From UBA7985 sp002711265 (GTDB lineage Bacteria > Pseudomonadota > Alphaproteobacteria > UBA7985), in contig CBFIBS010000002.1 in assembly GCA_965660945.1 (NCBI GenBank), positions 62,001 through 126,000 on the forward strand: DNA of 64,000 nt, in the 5' to 3' direction. The translations under genes were made by a program, and so were the position numbers. How positions within the stretch are numbered: the first letter of the stretch is position 1; the number at the start of each line of letters is the position of its first letter. Below the pieces are notes generated by a model. It ran no database searches. It was not told the origin of the DNA and saw only the letters and a list, made by a program, of their open reading frames with translations. Below, one piece after another: positions 15,821 through 24,521 of the stretch.

Positions 15821-17089
15821 AGCACCGAGCAGTCCCTGTCCCAAGCGCAATCGCCCTTCCTCAAGGAAGCTTTCGCCCGCGGCTATCTGCACCAGTGCAC
15901 CGACGTTAAGGGGCTGGACAAGGCCTTCGCCGCCGGGCCGGTGACGGCCTATATCGGCTACGATTGTACGGCGGATTCACTGCACGTCGGGCACCTGATG
16001 AACATCATGATGCTGCGGCTTTTCCAGCGGACCGGCAACCGGCCCATCACCCTCATGGGTGGCGGGACGACCAAGATCGGCGACCCGTCGGACAAGAACG
16101 AAGCCCGTCCGCTGCTGACCGATGAAATAATCGCGGCGAACATGGCCGGGATCCGGACCATCTTCGACCGATTCCTGCGCTATGACGACAGCCCGACCGG
16201 GGCCATCATGGCCAACAATGCGGACTGGCTGGAGGGGCTGAAGTACATCGACTTTCTGCGTGAGGTCGGGCGGCACTTCTCCGTCAATGCCATGACCAAG
16301 ATGGACTTCGTCCGGCGCCGCCTCGAGAACGAGCAGAACCTCAGCTTCCTTGAGTTCAACTACATGATCATCCAGGGCTATGATTTCCTGGAGCTCTCCC
16401 GCCGGCATGGCGCAGCGCTGCAGATGGGCGGGTCTGACCAGTGGGGCAATATCGTTCAGGGGATCGAACTGGGTCGTCGGATCGACGGTACTGATCTGTT
16501 CGGCCTTACGGTCCCGCTGCTGGCGACGGCGTCGGGGCAGAAGATGGGCAAGTCCGCCGGCGGTGCGGTGTGGCTGAACGCGGACAAACTCAGCGATTTC
16601 GACTTCTACCAGTTCTGGCGGAATACCGAAGACGCCGATGTAGGTCGCTTCCTCAAGCTGTTTACCGAACTGGCGATCGAAGAATGCGAGGCGCTCGGGC
16701 AGGCTGAGGGCGCTGCAATCAATGAAGGCAAGAAGGTTCTGGCGCTCGAAGCGACGCGGCTGTGCCGGGGCGAGGCCGCAGCCGAAGCGGCGGCCGGGGC
16801 AGCGGCGACGACCTTCGGCGGTGGCGGTGTCTCGGCTGACCTGCCGCGGGTGCAGGCCCCCGCTGGCGCAATCGAGGCGGGGATGGGGGTGCAGGACGCC
16901 TTTGTTGCGGCCGGGCTTGCAGCCTCCAAAGGTGAGGTCAAGCGGTTGATAAAGGGCGGCGGCGCACGGATCAACGGCGATAAGGTCGACGACGAGGACC
17001 TGCAGATCACCGCAGCCGATGTCGACCCGGATACAGGCGCTGTCAAGCTGTCTTCGGGCAAGAAGAAACACGTACTGCTGGTCGCCTGA
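15818..17089 (+). CDS. tyrS: Tyrosyl-tRNA synthetase
   Basis: Class I aminoacyl-tRNA synthetase charging tRNA-Tyr (423 residues, normal for the bacterial TyrRS type). The HIGH-like motif is HVGH (56-59), the tyrosine-site segment is QMGGSDQWGNI (202-212), and the KMSKS-like loop is KMGKS (242-246). The C-terminal S4-type RNA-binding domain is seen at AASKGEVKRLIKGGGARING near residue 370. The region downstream has several hairpins and the first copy of a dispersed repeat. Confidence 0.97.
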   Translation: MSTEQSLSQAQSPFLKEAFARGYLHQCTDVKGLDKAFAAGPVTAYIGYDCTADSLHVGHLMNIMMLRLFQRTGNRPITLMGGGTTKIGDPSDKNEARPLLTDEIIAANMAGIRTIFDRFLRYDDSPTGAIMANNADWLEGLKYIDFLREVGRHFSVNAMTKMDFVRRRLENEQNLSFLEFNYMIIQGYDFLELSRRHGAALQMGGSDQWGNIVQGIELGRRIDGTDLFGLTVPLLATASGQKMGKSAGGAVWLNADKLSDFDFYQFWRNTEDADVGRFLKLFTELAIEECEALGQAEGAAINEGKKVLALEATRLCRGEAAAEAAAGAAATTFGGGGVSADLPRVQAPAGAIEAGMGVQDAFVAAGLAASKGEVKRLIKGGGARINGDKVDDEDLQITAADVDPDTGAVKLSSGKKKHVLLVA

Positions 17090-17312
17090 ACCAGCACCCG
17101 AAGGGTTGCTGGAGCCGAATGGGTTGCGCGACGCTTGCCTCCGCCGCGCGAAGCGCGGTCAGGGGCGAGCGTCGCAATCAGGCAGTCGTCGTGACCGAAC
17201 AAAGTCCAACAGCAGGTTTACTGGTATCTAACCTCCAAAGGCCGGCACAGGTGGCGTCCCGCCCCCTCAACGGCTTCGCCGTTTTCAGGGTCGGCCCGCG
17301 CAATTCAACGGC

Positions 17313-17335
17313 CCTGCGGAGCAAGGCTCCGCAGG
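17313..17335 (+). terminator. Strong hairpin after tyrS
   Basis: CCTGCGGAGC and GCTCCGCAGG form a perfect 10-base stem with a 3-base AAG loop. GATTTCACT follows on the plus strand, so there is only a weak T-run. It and the AACGGC-TTC-GCCGTT hairpin at 17269-17283 are the likeliest 3' ends of the tyrS transcript. Confidence 0.45.
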
Positions 17336-17354
17336 AAGATTTCACTCAAGTTTC

Positions 17355-17578
17355 GCGTGGGAGGACCGAAGGCCGCGAAGCGGCCAAGGTCCGAGCGCGC
17401 CACCTATGGGTTAAAACTCGACATGCGGAGTTTATCCTGGGCCTGTCGAAGGACTTTGAATGTCGTTCCACCGAAAATCTCGCGCACGCTCACAGTGACA
17501 CGTTTTGAGCCTGACTGTTTACAGGTTGCGTGCTCGATTTGACGCCGCTTCGCGGCTTTCAAATCTCCCCCGCGCAGC
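17355..17578 (+). repeat. Dispersed structured intergenic repeat, copy 1
   Basis: A 224-base element with its partner at 46285-46593. The 5' module (17355-17404) matches the other copy at 47 of 50 bases and folds around GGCCGC-GAA-GCGGCC, flanked by GGACC/GGTCC. The 3' module (17525-17576) matches at 48 of 52 and contains CCGC-TTC-GCGG, enclosed by GTTGCGTG (17525-17532) and CGCGCAGC (17571-17578). The middle differs from copy 2 but has its own hairpin, AAACTC/GAGTTT (17414-17433), and one degenerate copy of the CGCTCACAG..CGTTTTGAGC motif (17487-17514). It lies between the tyrS and pccA 3' ends. Confidence 0.75.
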
Positions 17579-17618
17579 ATCCTTATCGGCATGGTCAGCA
17601 GATACAGACGAGGCCCGA

Positions 17619-19601
17619 TCAGCCCTGTTCGAGAGTCAGAATTACCTCATCACGGCGAAGCGTCCCGCCAATGGTCGCCGGGATACTCTCGACCACGCCA
17701 TCGACAGCCGCCGTCAGCAGGTTCTCCATCTTCATGGCTTCGACGACAGCGAGGGTTTCACCGGCCTTAACCGCCTGCCCCACCTCGACCGCGACCGACT
17801 TCAACAGCCCGGGCATGGGCGAGATCAGCTGCCGCGATGTGTCGACAACCTTCGGCTCCGGCATGAGATCGTAGAGCGCAGCCACCTCAGCCCGCATCGG
17901 GGTCAGGCTCACCGACCGCCCCCCATGCGACACTGTCCACACCAGCCCGTGCCGGCGGGCCTGCAGCACCAGCGCTCGGCCACCCAGCGTGCAGCGGTAA
18001 ACCCGCTCACCCGCCTGCCAGTCACGAACATCCGCGCCGAACTGCGCTGACCCCGGCTCGGGCCCTTCCACGTGCAGGCTCAGCCCTTCAGCGCTGTCTT
18101 CAAACCGCAGTCTGTAGGCCTGCCGCTCCACCAGCACCGTGTAAGCGCCATCTGTATCCGCGGCCTCGAGCGCCTGATTAACGCGCAGCACCTGCCCGGC
18201 CAGCGCCACGAGCATGCCCTCATCGGCACCGCCGGCGACGTGCGCGGGGGTAAAGCCCTCGGGGAATTCCTCAGCGATATAGTTGGTGGTCAGGGCGCCG
18301 GACTGGAACCGCTCAGCGCCCAGCACCTGATTGACGAAGGCGACGTTGTGGTCGAGCCCCTCAATCACGTACCCATCCAGCGCCCCGGCCAGCCGCTCGA
18401 TCGCCTCGCTTCGATCCGCCCCGAAGGCAATCACCTTGGCGATCATGGGGTCATAGTGCATGGAAATCTCGTCGCCCTCGCGGACCCCTGAATCCACCCG
18501 TACGCCTTCGCCCAGCGGCTCCTCGTAGACCGACAGCCGACCGATCGACGGCAGGAACCCGCGCAACGGGTCCTCGGCGTAGACCCGGGCTTCGACCGCC
18601 CAGCCCTCGTGCTCGATCTCGGACTGCCTGAACGGCAGCGCCTCCCCCGCAGCGACCCGAATCATCCATTCGACCAGGTCGATGTCGTGGATCAACTCGG
18701 TCACCGGATGTTCGACCTGCAGACGCGTGTTCATCTCCAGAAAATAAAAATTCCGGTCCTGATCCGCGATGAATTCCACCGTACCGGCCGAGGCGTAGTC
18801 GCCCGCCTGCGCCAGCGCGATCGCCTCCGCGCCCATGGCCGCCCGGGTCTCTGGGTCGATCAAAGGCGAGGGGGCCTCCTCGATCACCTTCTGGTGCCGG
18901 CGCTGGATCGAGCACTCGCGTTCGCCCAGATGCACAATGTTCCCCTGCTGGTCGGCGAGGATCTGGATTTCGATGTGGCGCGGATTGACGATGAACTTCT
19001 CGATAAAGATGCGGTCGTCGCCAAAGGCACCTTTGGCCTCTGCCTGCGCCGCCCGGAAGCCCTCGGCCACGTCCTCGGCGCTCTCGGCGATGCGCATGCC
19101 CTTGCCCCCGCCCCCGGCAGAAGCCTTGATCATTACCGGAAAACCGATCTCGGTCGCGATTTCGACGGCCTGCTCGGGACTGTCGATCTCCCCGACGTAG
19201 CCGGGCACGATGGAAACACCGGCGGCGGCGGCGAGGCGCTTGGACTCGATCTTGTCGCCCATGGAACGAATGGCGCCCGTTGGCGGACCGATCCAGACCA
19301 GTCCCGCCGCCTGCACCGCTTCACAGAATTCAGCATTTTCGCTCAGAAAACCGAAACCGGGGTGGATCGCCTTGGCGCCGGTCTTGAGCGCAGCGTCGAT
19401 AATCCGCCGACCCTGCAGGTAGGACGCCGCAGACGCAGCCTCCCCGACGCGCACGGCCTCATCGGCCATCTGCACGTGCTTGGACCCGGCATCAGCGTCG
19501 GAAAAGACCGCAACCGTGCGGATGCCCATGGCGCGCGCCGTGCGGATCACGCGGCAGGCGATCTCGCCCCGGTTCGCGATCAGAATTTTATCAAAGGGCA
19601 A
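17619..19601 (-). CDS. pccA: Biotin-dependent acyl-CoA carboxylase alpha subunit (propionyl-CoA carboxylase type)
   Basis: 660-residue alpha subunit with biotin carboxylase and biotin carrier domains. The N-terminal part (FDKILIANRGEIACRVIRTA), the ATP-grasp Gly loop KASAGGGGKGMRIA, EKFIVNPRHIEIQI, and EMNTRLQVEHPVTE are canonical. The carrier domain ends the protein, with biotinyl Lys624 in EAMKMEN. A central linker/BT region (about 450-590) and the total length favour propionyl-CoA carboxylase over acetyl-CoA AccC. A methylcrotonyl- or geranyl-CoA carboxylase is less likely but not excluded. The beta subunit gene is not in the window, which is unusual for this family. Confidence 0.87.
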   Translation of the reverse strand: MPFDKILIANRGEIACRVIRTARAMGIRTVAVFSDADAGSKHVQMADEAVRVGEAASAASYLQGRRIIDAALKTGAKAIHPGFGFLSENAEFCEAVQAAGLVWIGPPTGAIRSMGDKIESKRLAAAAGVSIVPGYVGEIDSPEQAVEIATEIGFPVMIKASAGGGGKGMRIAESAEDVAEGFRAAQAEAKGAFGDDRIFIEKFIVNPRHIEIQILADQQGNIVHLGERECSIQRRHQKVIEEAPSPLIDPETRAAMGAEAIALAQAGDYASAGTVEFIADQDRNFYFLEMNTRLQVEHPVTELIHDIDLVEWMIRVAAGEALPFRQSEIEHEGWAVEARVYAEDPLRGFLPSIGRLSVYEEPLGEGVRVDSGVREGDEISMHYDPMIAKVIAFGADRSEAIERLAGALDGYVIEGLDHNVAFVNQVLGAERFQSGALTTNYIAEEFPEGFTPAHVAGGADEGMLVALAGQVLRVNQALEAADTDGAYTVLVERQAYRLRFEDSAEGLSLHVEGPEPGSAQFGADVRDWQAGERVYRCTLGGRALVLQARRHGLVWTVSHGGRSVSLTPMRAEVAALYDLMPEPKVVDTSRQLISPMPGLLKSVAVEVGQAVKAGETLAVVEAMKMENLLTAAVDGVVESIPATIGGTLRRDEVILTLEQG

Positions 19602-19905
19602 AACCGCCTCCCCTTACTTCACAGACAGACCCGACCGGTCAGGCGACCAGAGCCCCGCCACTCAGCCCCACTCGGCCAAACAGCCCCTCAGTCATTCAGC
19701 CACTCAGCCACTCAGCCACTCAGTCCCTCGGACCTGCCGGCCTTCGCCCCCCTCAACCCGCGCCCTCAAGCTTGGTTGACCGGGATCAGCTGCCCCCAGG
19801 CTGCACAGCACCTGTTCACCCACCGTGCGCGGCTGCGACTGGCCTTCGCCCCGGCGAGCTTATATGACTAGCACAGGCTCTTTCGCGATCAGAGAAAGCG
19901 GATTT
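19602..19905. other. Divergent intergenic region with octamer repeats
   Basis: A 304-base gap between pccA (minus) and the TerB/DnaJ gene (plus). It should carry both promoters, though I see no convincing consensus pair. Apart from the octamer array at 19685-19724 it is C-rich on the plus strand and holds no supported gene. Confidence 0.5.
19685..19724 (+). repeat. Five tandem octamers (CACTCAGC-type)
   Basis: Five consecutive 8-base units: CCCTCAGT, CATTCAGC, CACTCAGC, CACTCAGC, CACTCAGT. Looser copies (CCACTCAGCCCC, CACTCGGCC) occur just upstream from about 19658. The array sits in the divergent promoter region of pccA and could vary in copy number by slippage. Confidence 0.8.
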
Positions 19906-20592
19906 ATGACGCTCTGGCAACGGATTTTGCGCGCATTGGAGGTCGGCTTCGAAGCCGTGCTCGGCCGTGCGCGTGAGCGGGGCGACAAGTCCGAGGCCTT
20001 CACAATCGGGGTTATTGCCCTGGGCGCCAAGCTGTCCAAGGCTGACGGCCAGGTCACCCGCGACGAGGTCCGCGCCTTCCGCGAGGTCTTCCACGTTCCC
20101 GAAGACCAGCACGAAAATGTCGGCATGCTGTTCAACCTCGCCCGGCAGGATGTGGCGGGCTTTGACGGCTATGCCCGGCGCATCGCGCGGCTGTTCGACC
20201 CGCGCAGCCCGGAACTGGAACGGCTCATGGCCTGCCTGTTCCACATCGCCTCCGCCGACGGCGAGGTCTCACCACCCGAGCTAGATTTCCTCGCGTTCGT
20301 TGCGGATATCTTCGGCTGGTCAGCGGCCGAGTTCGAGCGTCTGGCGCTGATATACCGCCAAGACCTCGAAGACGACCCCTTTATCATTCTCGGGGTGGAA
20401 CGCGACGCGGACTGGGAAACAATCCGCAAGGCCCATCGCTCGCTGGTCCGCGAACACCACCCCGACCAGCTGGCGTCGCTGGGCCTGCCCGACGAACTCA
20501 TGGCCCTTGCCGACAAGCAACTCGCCCGGATCAATGCAGCTTTCTCCCGGCTGAAAGACCTTTACACCGTCCCGCGCTTGGCCGAGGACTAG
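19906..20592 (+). CDS. TerB-like/DnaJ-domain co-chaperone (DjlA-like)
   Basis: A 228-residue cytoplasmic protein. An N-terminal TerB-type helical domain (about 30-150; note IALGAKLSKADGQVTRDEV and LFHIASADGEVSPPE, the paired acidic motifs of that fold) is followed by a C-terminal J domain (about 158-222) with the HPD tripeptide at 185-187. This is the DjlA architecture, but there is no N-terminal membrane helix, so it probably works as a soluble partner of DnaK. I chose ATG 19906, close to the first conserved residues; ATG 19864 is an alternative. It ends four bases before the RNase P RNA. Confidence 0.88.
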   Translation: MTLWQRILRALEVGFEAVLGRARERGDKSEAFTIGVIALGAKLSKADGQVTRDEVRAFREVFHVPEDQHENVGMLFNLARQDVAGFDGYARRIARLFDPRSPELERLMACLFHIASADGEVSPPELDFLAFVADIFGWSAAEFERLALIYRQDLEDDPFIILGVERDADWETIRKAHRSLVREHHPDQLASLGLPDELMALADKQLARINAAFSRLKDLYTVPRLAED

Positions 20593-20595
20593 CAC

Positions 20596-20996
<401 letters not shown>

Positions 20997-21257
20997 GCCG
21001 CTCACCGGGGGCATCATCGGCCGCCCCATCGCCCTAAGCCGGGCCAGAGCCGGGCCAGCCCTGAGCATCGACCCGTTACGAATCCAATTTCTGCTGATTT
21101 TACGACTCTGAAAACCAGAAATTTTCTTGCGTTTTCAATTTACTCTGACCATATCCTGAGATATTGTGAGATGCGTTATGCGCTGCGTTTTCAGCAGTGC
21201 GCGCCGCTTCATCGATGATTTTGACCCCGCCGTTTGTTTTGTAGGCCCTCTGCCACC
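20997..21257 (+). promoter_or_regulatory. Upstream region of the dcw cluster
   Basis: A 261-base gap between rnpB and rsmH. The stretch from about 21086 to 21200 is clearly more AT-rich than its flanks and is the best place for the dcw promoter. A possible -35 TTGCGT (about 21130) has only a poor -10 (CATATC) 17 bases on. mraZ, often the first gene of this cluster, is absent, and no repeated GTGGG-type MraZ boxes are seen. Confidence 0.4.
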
Positions 21258-22307
21258 ATGTTCGCCGTCCCACCCGAGCTGATCGACACACCGCACGCCC
21301 ACGACCCGGTGATGCTGCGCGAAGTGCTGTCCTCGGCGGCCATTCCGGCCGGCGCCATCGTGATCGACGGCACATTCGGCCGCGGCGGCTACGCCCGTGG
21401 CCTGCTCAGGGCGCAACCGGACTGCCGCTACATCGCGCTCGACCGCGACCCGGTCGCCGTGGACTACGGCAAAGCGCTGATGGAAGAGCTCCCCGGGCTC
21501 GAGGTCCACCACGCCGCCTTTTCTGACATGGAACAGGTGACCGGCGAACTGGGTCTGGCGTCGGTCGACGTGATCGTGCTGGATCTGGGCGTATCCTCAC
21601 CGCAGATCGACGAAGCTGAGCGCGGCTTCTCCTTCGGCAAGGATGGCCCGCTGGATATGCGCATGGACACCTCCCGCGGCCCGTCAGCGGCGGACGTCGT
21701 CAACGCCATGGACGAAGGCGACCTTGCCGACGTGATCTACAAGTACGGTGAAGAGCGGCGCTCCCGCGCCGTTGCCCGCGCCATTGTCGGCGCACGGGCC
21801 GAAGCCCGTATAGAGACCACCGGGCAGCTGGCCAATATCGTCCGCTCGGTTGTCCGCCGCGCCAAGGACGGCATCGATCCCGCCACTCGCACCTTTCAGG
21901 GACTGCGCATCCACGTGAACGATGAACTCGGCGAGCTGGAGCGCGGGCTGGAAGCCGCCGAGCGCCTGCTGTCGCCCGAGGGACGGCTCGTCGTGGTCAG
22001 CTTCCACAGCCTCGAAGACCGCATCGTCAAGACCTTCCTGCGCGCCCGCAGCGAGCAGCGCCAGAGCGACGGCCGCCGGCTGCCGTGGGAGGCCGAAGCC
22101 GCCCCTGCGCGCGAGCCGAGCTTCACGTTGCTCACGCGCAAGCCGATGGAAGCACAGAGCGACGAGAGCCGCGCCAACCCGCGCGCCCGCTCCGCCAAGC
22201 TGCGGGCCGCCAGCCGAACCGCTGCACCGGCGTGGAACGACCCTGACCTGTCCGCCAGTGCCGCCCGCGGGCCGACGACGGCAGAACAAGGGAGCGCGAG
22301 GCCATGA
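21258..22307 (+). CDS. rsmH: 16S rRNA (cytosine(1402)-N4)-methyltransferase
   Basis: RsmH (MraW) methylates N4 of C1402 in the ribosomal P site. The 349-residue protein has HDPVMLREVL (15-24), the SAM-binding loop VIDGTFGRGGYARGLL (35-50), DLGVSSPQIDEAERGFSF, and the C-terminal FHSLEDRIVKTF, all family signatures. The ATG at 21258 is preferred to in-frame 21234. It is the first gene of the dcw cluster here and overlaps ftsL by four bases (ATGA). Confidence 0.97.
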   Translation: MFAVPPELIDTPHAHDPVMLREVLSSAAIPAGAIVIDGTFGRGGYARGLLRAQPDCRYIALDRDPVAVDYGKALMEELPGLEVHHAAFSDMEQVTGELGLASVDVIVLDLGVSSPQIDEAERGFSFGKDGPLDMRMDTSRGPSAADVVNAMDEGDLADVIYKYGEERRSRAVARAIVGARAEARIETTGQLANIVRSVVRRAKDGIDPATRTFQGLRIHVNDELGELERGLEAAERLLSPEGRLVVVSFHSLEDRIVKTFLRARSEQRQSDGRRLPWEAEAAPAREPSFTLLTRKPMEAQSDESRANPRARSAKLRAASRTAAPAWNDPDLSASAARGPTTAEQGSARP

Positions 22308-22759
22308 TACGAGTATCCCACCTGTTCTGGACCACAATCTTTATCGGGCTGGTCATCACCCTGTTCCAGCTCAAAATCTCGGTGCAGCAGCTGGACGACG
22401 AGCGCAACGCCGCCGTTGGCAACATCAGCGAGACCCGCGAACGCATCCGGCAGCTACAGCTGGAGTGGACCCAGCTGAACCAGCCGCGACGTTTGACCAA
22501 GCTGAGCCACGACTTTCTTGCCGGGTTTGAGGAATCCCGAGCGGGCACGATCGCGCCCGTCGACGCCATCCCGGTTCGCCCGGATGAAATGCGGCCCGTG
22601 GCGCTGCTGACCATCGACGAAGCCTCGAATTCCGCGCTGGGTCTGCATTCAATCGAAGGCGATGAGGCCAGCCGCATCGGTTCCCTGCGCCCCATCCACG
22701 CACCCGACCTGATCTCCGCGATGATCAACCAGTCCGGCCGCCGCGGTGGATCGGAGTGA
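22304..22759 (+). CDS. ftsL: Cell division protein FtsL (likely)
   Basis: Small bitopic membrane protein (151 residues) in the usual FtsL position between rsmH and ftsI. A single membrane segment at about 8-22 (LFWTTIFIGLVITLF) is followed by a predicted coiled coil (about 25-65, QLDDERNAAVGNISETRERI and on), which in FtsL pairs with FtsB and recruits FtsQ and FtsW/FtsI. Beyond that the C-terminal 80 residues show no recognised domain and are longer than in E. coli FtsL. Sequence conservation is low in this family, so the call rests largely on topology and position. Confidence 0.85.
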   Translation: MIRVSHLFWTTIFIGLVITLFQLKISVQQLDDERNAAVGNISETRERIRQLQLEWTQLNQPRRLTKLSHDFLAGFEESRAGTIAPVDAIPVRPDEMRPVALLTIDEASNSALGLHSIEGDEASRIGSLRPIHAPDLISAMINQSGRRGGSE

Positions 22760-22769
22760 CGCATCGATC

Positions 22770-24518
22770 ATGACAGCCTACACCCCTGATCCTACGAGCC
22801 ACGTGCTCGATGCCAATCTGGCCTCCAACCCGCAGCGCATGCTGAGCGGGGGCAAGACCGGCAGCCGTCACGCTCAGGGCAGCCATCGGCTCGGCCGCGC
22901 GGTCAGCCTGTGGCGACTGTGGCTGCTGGGGCTGGGTTTTCTGACCCTGTTCACCATCATCGGCGCGAAAATTGTGCACTTGGCGGTGCTCGCTGAAGGC
23001 CGTGAGCCGGTCCCGACCATCACCACCAAGCTCGACACTGGCGCGCAGGAATTCCGCCGCAGCCAACTCACCGACCGCAATGGCCGCCTGCTTTCGGATA
23101 ACGTCTATCGAAAGGCGGCCTACGCCGTACCGGCGAAAATCGTCGACCTCGACGGTACCATCGACGGGCTGGCACAGATTTTCCCGGAGCTGAACGTCGG
23201 CCGGCTGCGCGCTGACCTGAATTCGAACAAGAGCTTCGTGTACATCAAACGTCGCCTGACCCCGGATCAGGAAGCCGCCGTTTTCAACCTCGGTGAGCCG
23301 GGCCTAAACTTTCTCGAAGAACAGTACAGGGTCTATCCGCACGGCAACCTGACCTCACACATTGTCGGCTTCAACGACATCGACACATTCGGGCAGGCGG
23401 GGGTCGAGGCCTACTTCGATGAAACCCTGAAGGAAGGCCTGAACCCGATTGCACTGTCGATCGACGTGCGGGTCCAGCACATCGTCGCCGAAGAACTCGC
23501 CGCGACGATTCAGGAGTTCAACGCCATCGCCGGCACCGCCGTTCTGCTGGATTCCAACACCAGCGAGGTAATCGCGCTGGTATCCCTGCCTGACTTCGAC
23601 CCCTACAACCCCGCCACCCAGTCCGAAGCGCAGCGGCTCAATCGCGCCACCTATGGCAACTATGAGCTGGGCTCGGTGTTCAAGGTGTTCACGCTGGCTT
23701 CTGCGATCGAGGCCGATGTCGTCCGCCTCGATGAGATGATCGATGTTTCGAAGCCGATCCGGGTCGGCGGCCATAAAATCTCCGACTACAAGCGCTACGA
23801 AGACCAGATGAACCCGCGCGACATCCTGCGCCGCTCCTCGAACATCGGCGCCTCCAAGCTCGCCTTGCGGGTTGGCAGCGAGGCGCAGGAAAGCTTCCTG
23901 CGCGACCTCAGGCTGCTGAGTCCGAGCACGGTGGAAATTCAGGAGACCTCGACCCCGGAATATCCGGCGCGCTGGGGCAAGGCCAGCACGGCGACAATCT
24001 CCTACGGTTACGGTGTCGCGGCGTCTCCGCTGCAGATCGCCAATGCCTTTTCAACCATGGTTAACGGCGGCGTGTTCCGCCCGGCGACGCTGGTGCGCCA
24101 GCCCAAAGGCCAGCCTCTGACTACGGGGCACCGGGTCATTTCCGAGCAAACCTCGGCCACCATGCGCGATATGCTGGAGTACGTGGTGCGGGAAGGCACG
24201 GGGCGGTTTGCAGCCGCTGAGGGCTACCGCGTCGGCGGCAAGACGGGGACGGCCAACATCGCCCGCGGCGGCGGTTACAACGAAGATGCACGGCGCGCGA
24301 CCTTCCTCGGTGCCTTCCCGATCAACGACCCGAAATACACCCTGCTGGTGATGGTGGAGAACCCCGACCCCGAAGCGCAGGAATACACCTACGGCTACGC
24401 GACCGGCGGCTGGGTGGCAGCGCCCGCCTTCCGCCGCATCGTCGAGCGAGCCGCACCCATGCTGGGCCTCGAACCCCAGCCGGATCCTGAGGACGGCGAC
24501 GCGCTCGCCAGCCGCTGA
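22770..24518 (+). CDS. ftsI: Peptidoglycan D,D-transpeptidase FtsI (PBP3)
   Basis: Septal class B penicillin-binding protein (582 residues). A cytoplasmic tail, one membrane segment (about 48-70), the pedestal/dimerisation domain (about 90-220), then the transpeptidase: acyl-accepting Ser302 in GSVFKVF, SSN at 356-358, and KTGTAN from 491. It crosslinks glycan strands at the septum with FtsW as polymerase. I chose ATG 22770 because the in-frame ATG 22746 lies inside ftsL; the GGAG box before it is about 13 bases away. Confidence 0.96.
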   Translation: MTAYTPDPTSHVLDANLASNPQRMLSGGKTGSRHAQGSHRLGRAVSLWRLWLLGLGFLTLFTIIGAKIVHLAVLAEGREPVPTITTKLDTGAQEFRRSQLTDRNGRLLSDNVYRKAAYAVPAKIVDLDGTIDGLAQIFPELNVGRLRADLNSNKSFVYIKRRLTPDQEAAVFNLGEPGLNFLEEQYRVYPHGNLTSHIVGFNDIDTFGQAGVEAYFDETLKEGLNPIALSIDVRVQHIVAEELAATIQEFNAIAGTAVLLDSNTSEVIALVSLPDFDPYNPATQSEAQRLNRATYGNYELGSVFKVFTLASAIEADVVRLDEMIDVSKPIRVGGHKISDYKRYEDQMNPRDILRRSSNIGASKLALRVGSEAQESFLRDLRLLSPSTVEIQETSTPEYPARWGKASTATISYGYGVAASPLQIANAFSTMVNGGVFRPATLVRQPKGQPLTTGHRVISEQTSATMRDMLEYVVREGTGRFAAAEGYRVGGKTGTANIARGGGYNEDARRATFLGAFPINDPKYTLLVMVENPDPEAQEYTYGYATGGWVAAPAFRRIVERAAPMLGLEPQPDPEDGDALASR

Positions 24519-24521
24519 CCC

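Larger units (their letters stand above)
17090..17618. other. Hairpin-rich region between converging tyrS and pccA
   Basis: A 529-base region with no supported gene. In order it holds CCGCGC-GAA-GCGCGG (17144-17158), AACGGC-TTC-GCCGTT followed by TT (17269-17283), a 10-base perfect stem (17313-17335) and the dispersed repeat at 17355-17578. Several of these hairpins share a GC-GAA-GC or GC-TTC-GC triloop, as if derived from one palindromic family. Short open frames here overlap the palindromes and look accidental. Confidence 0.6.
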
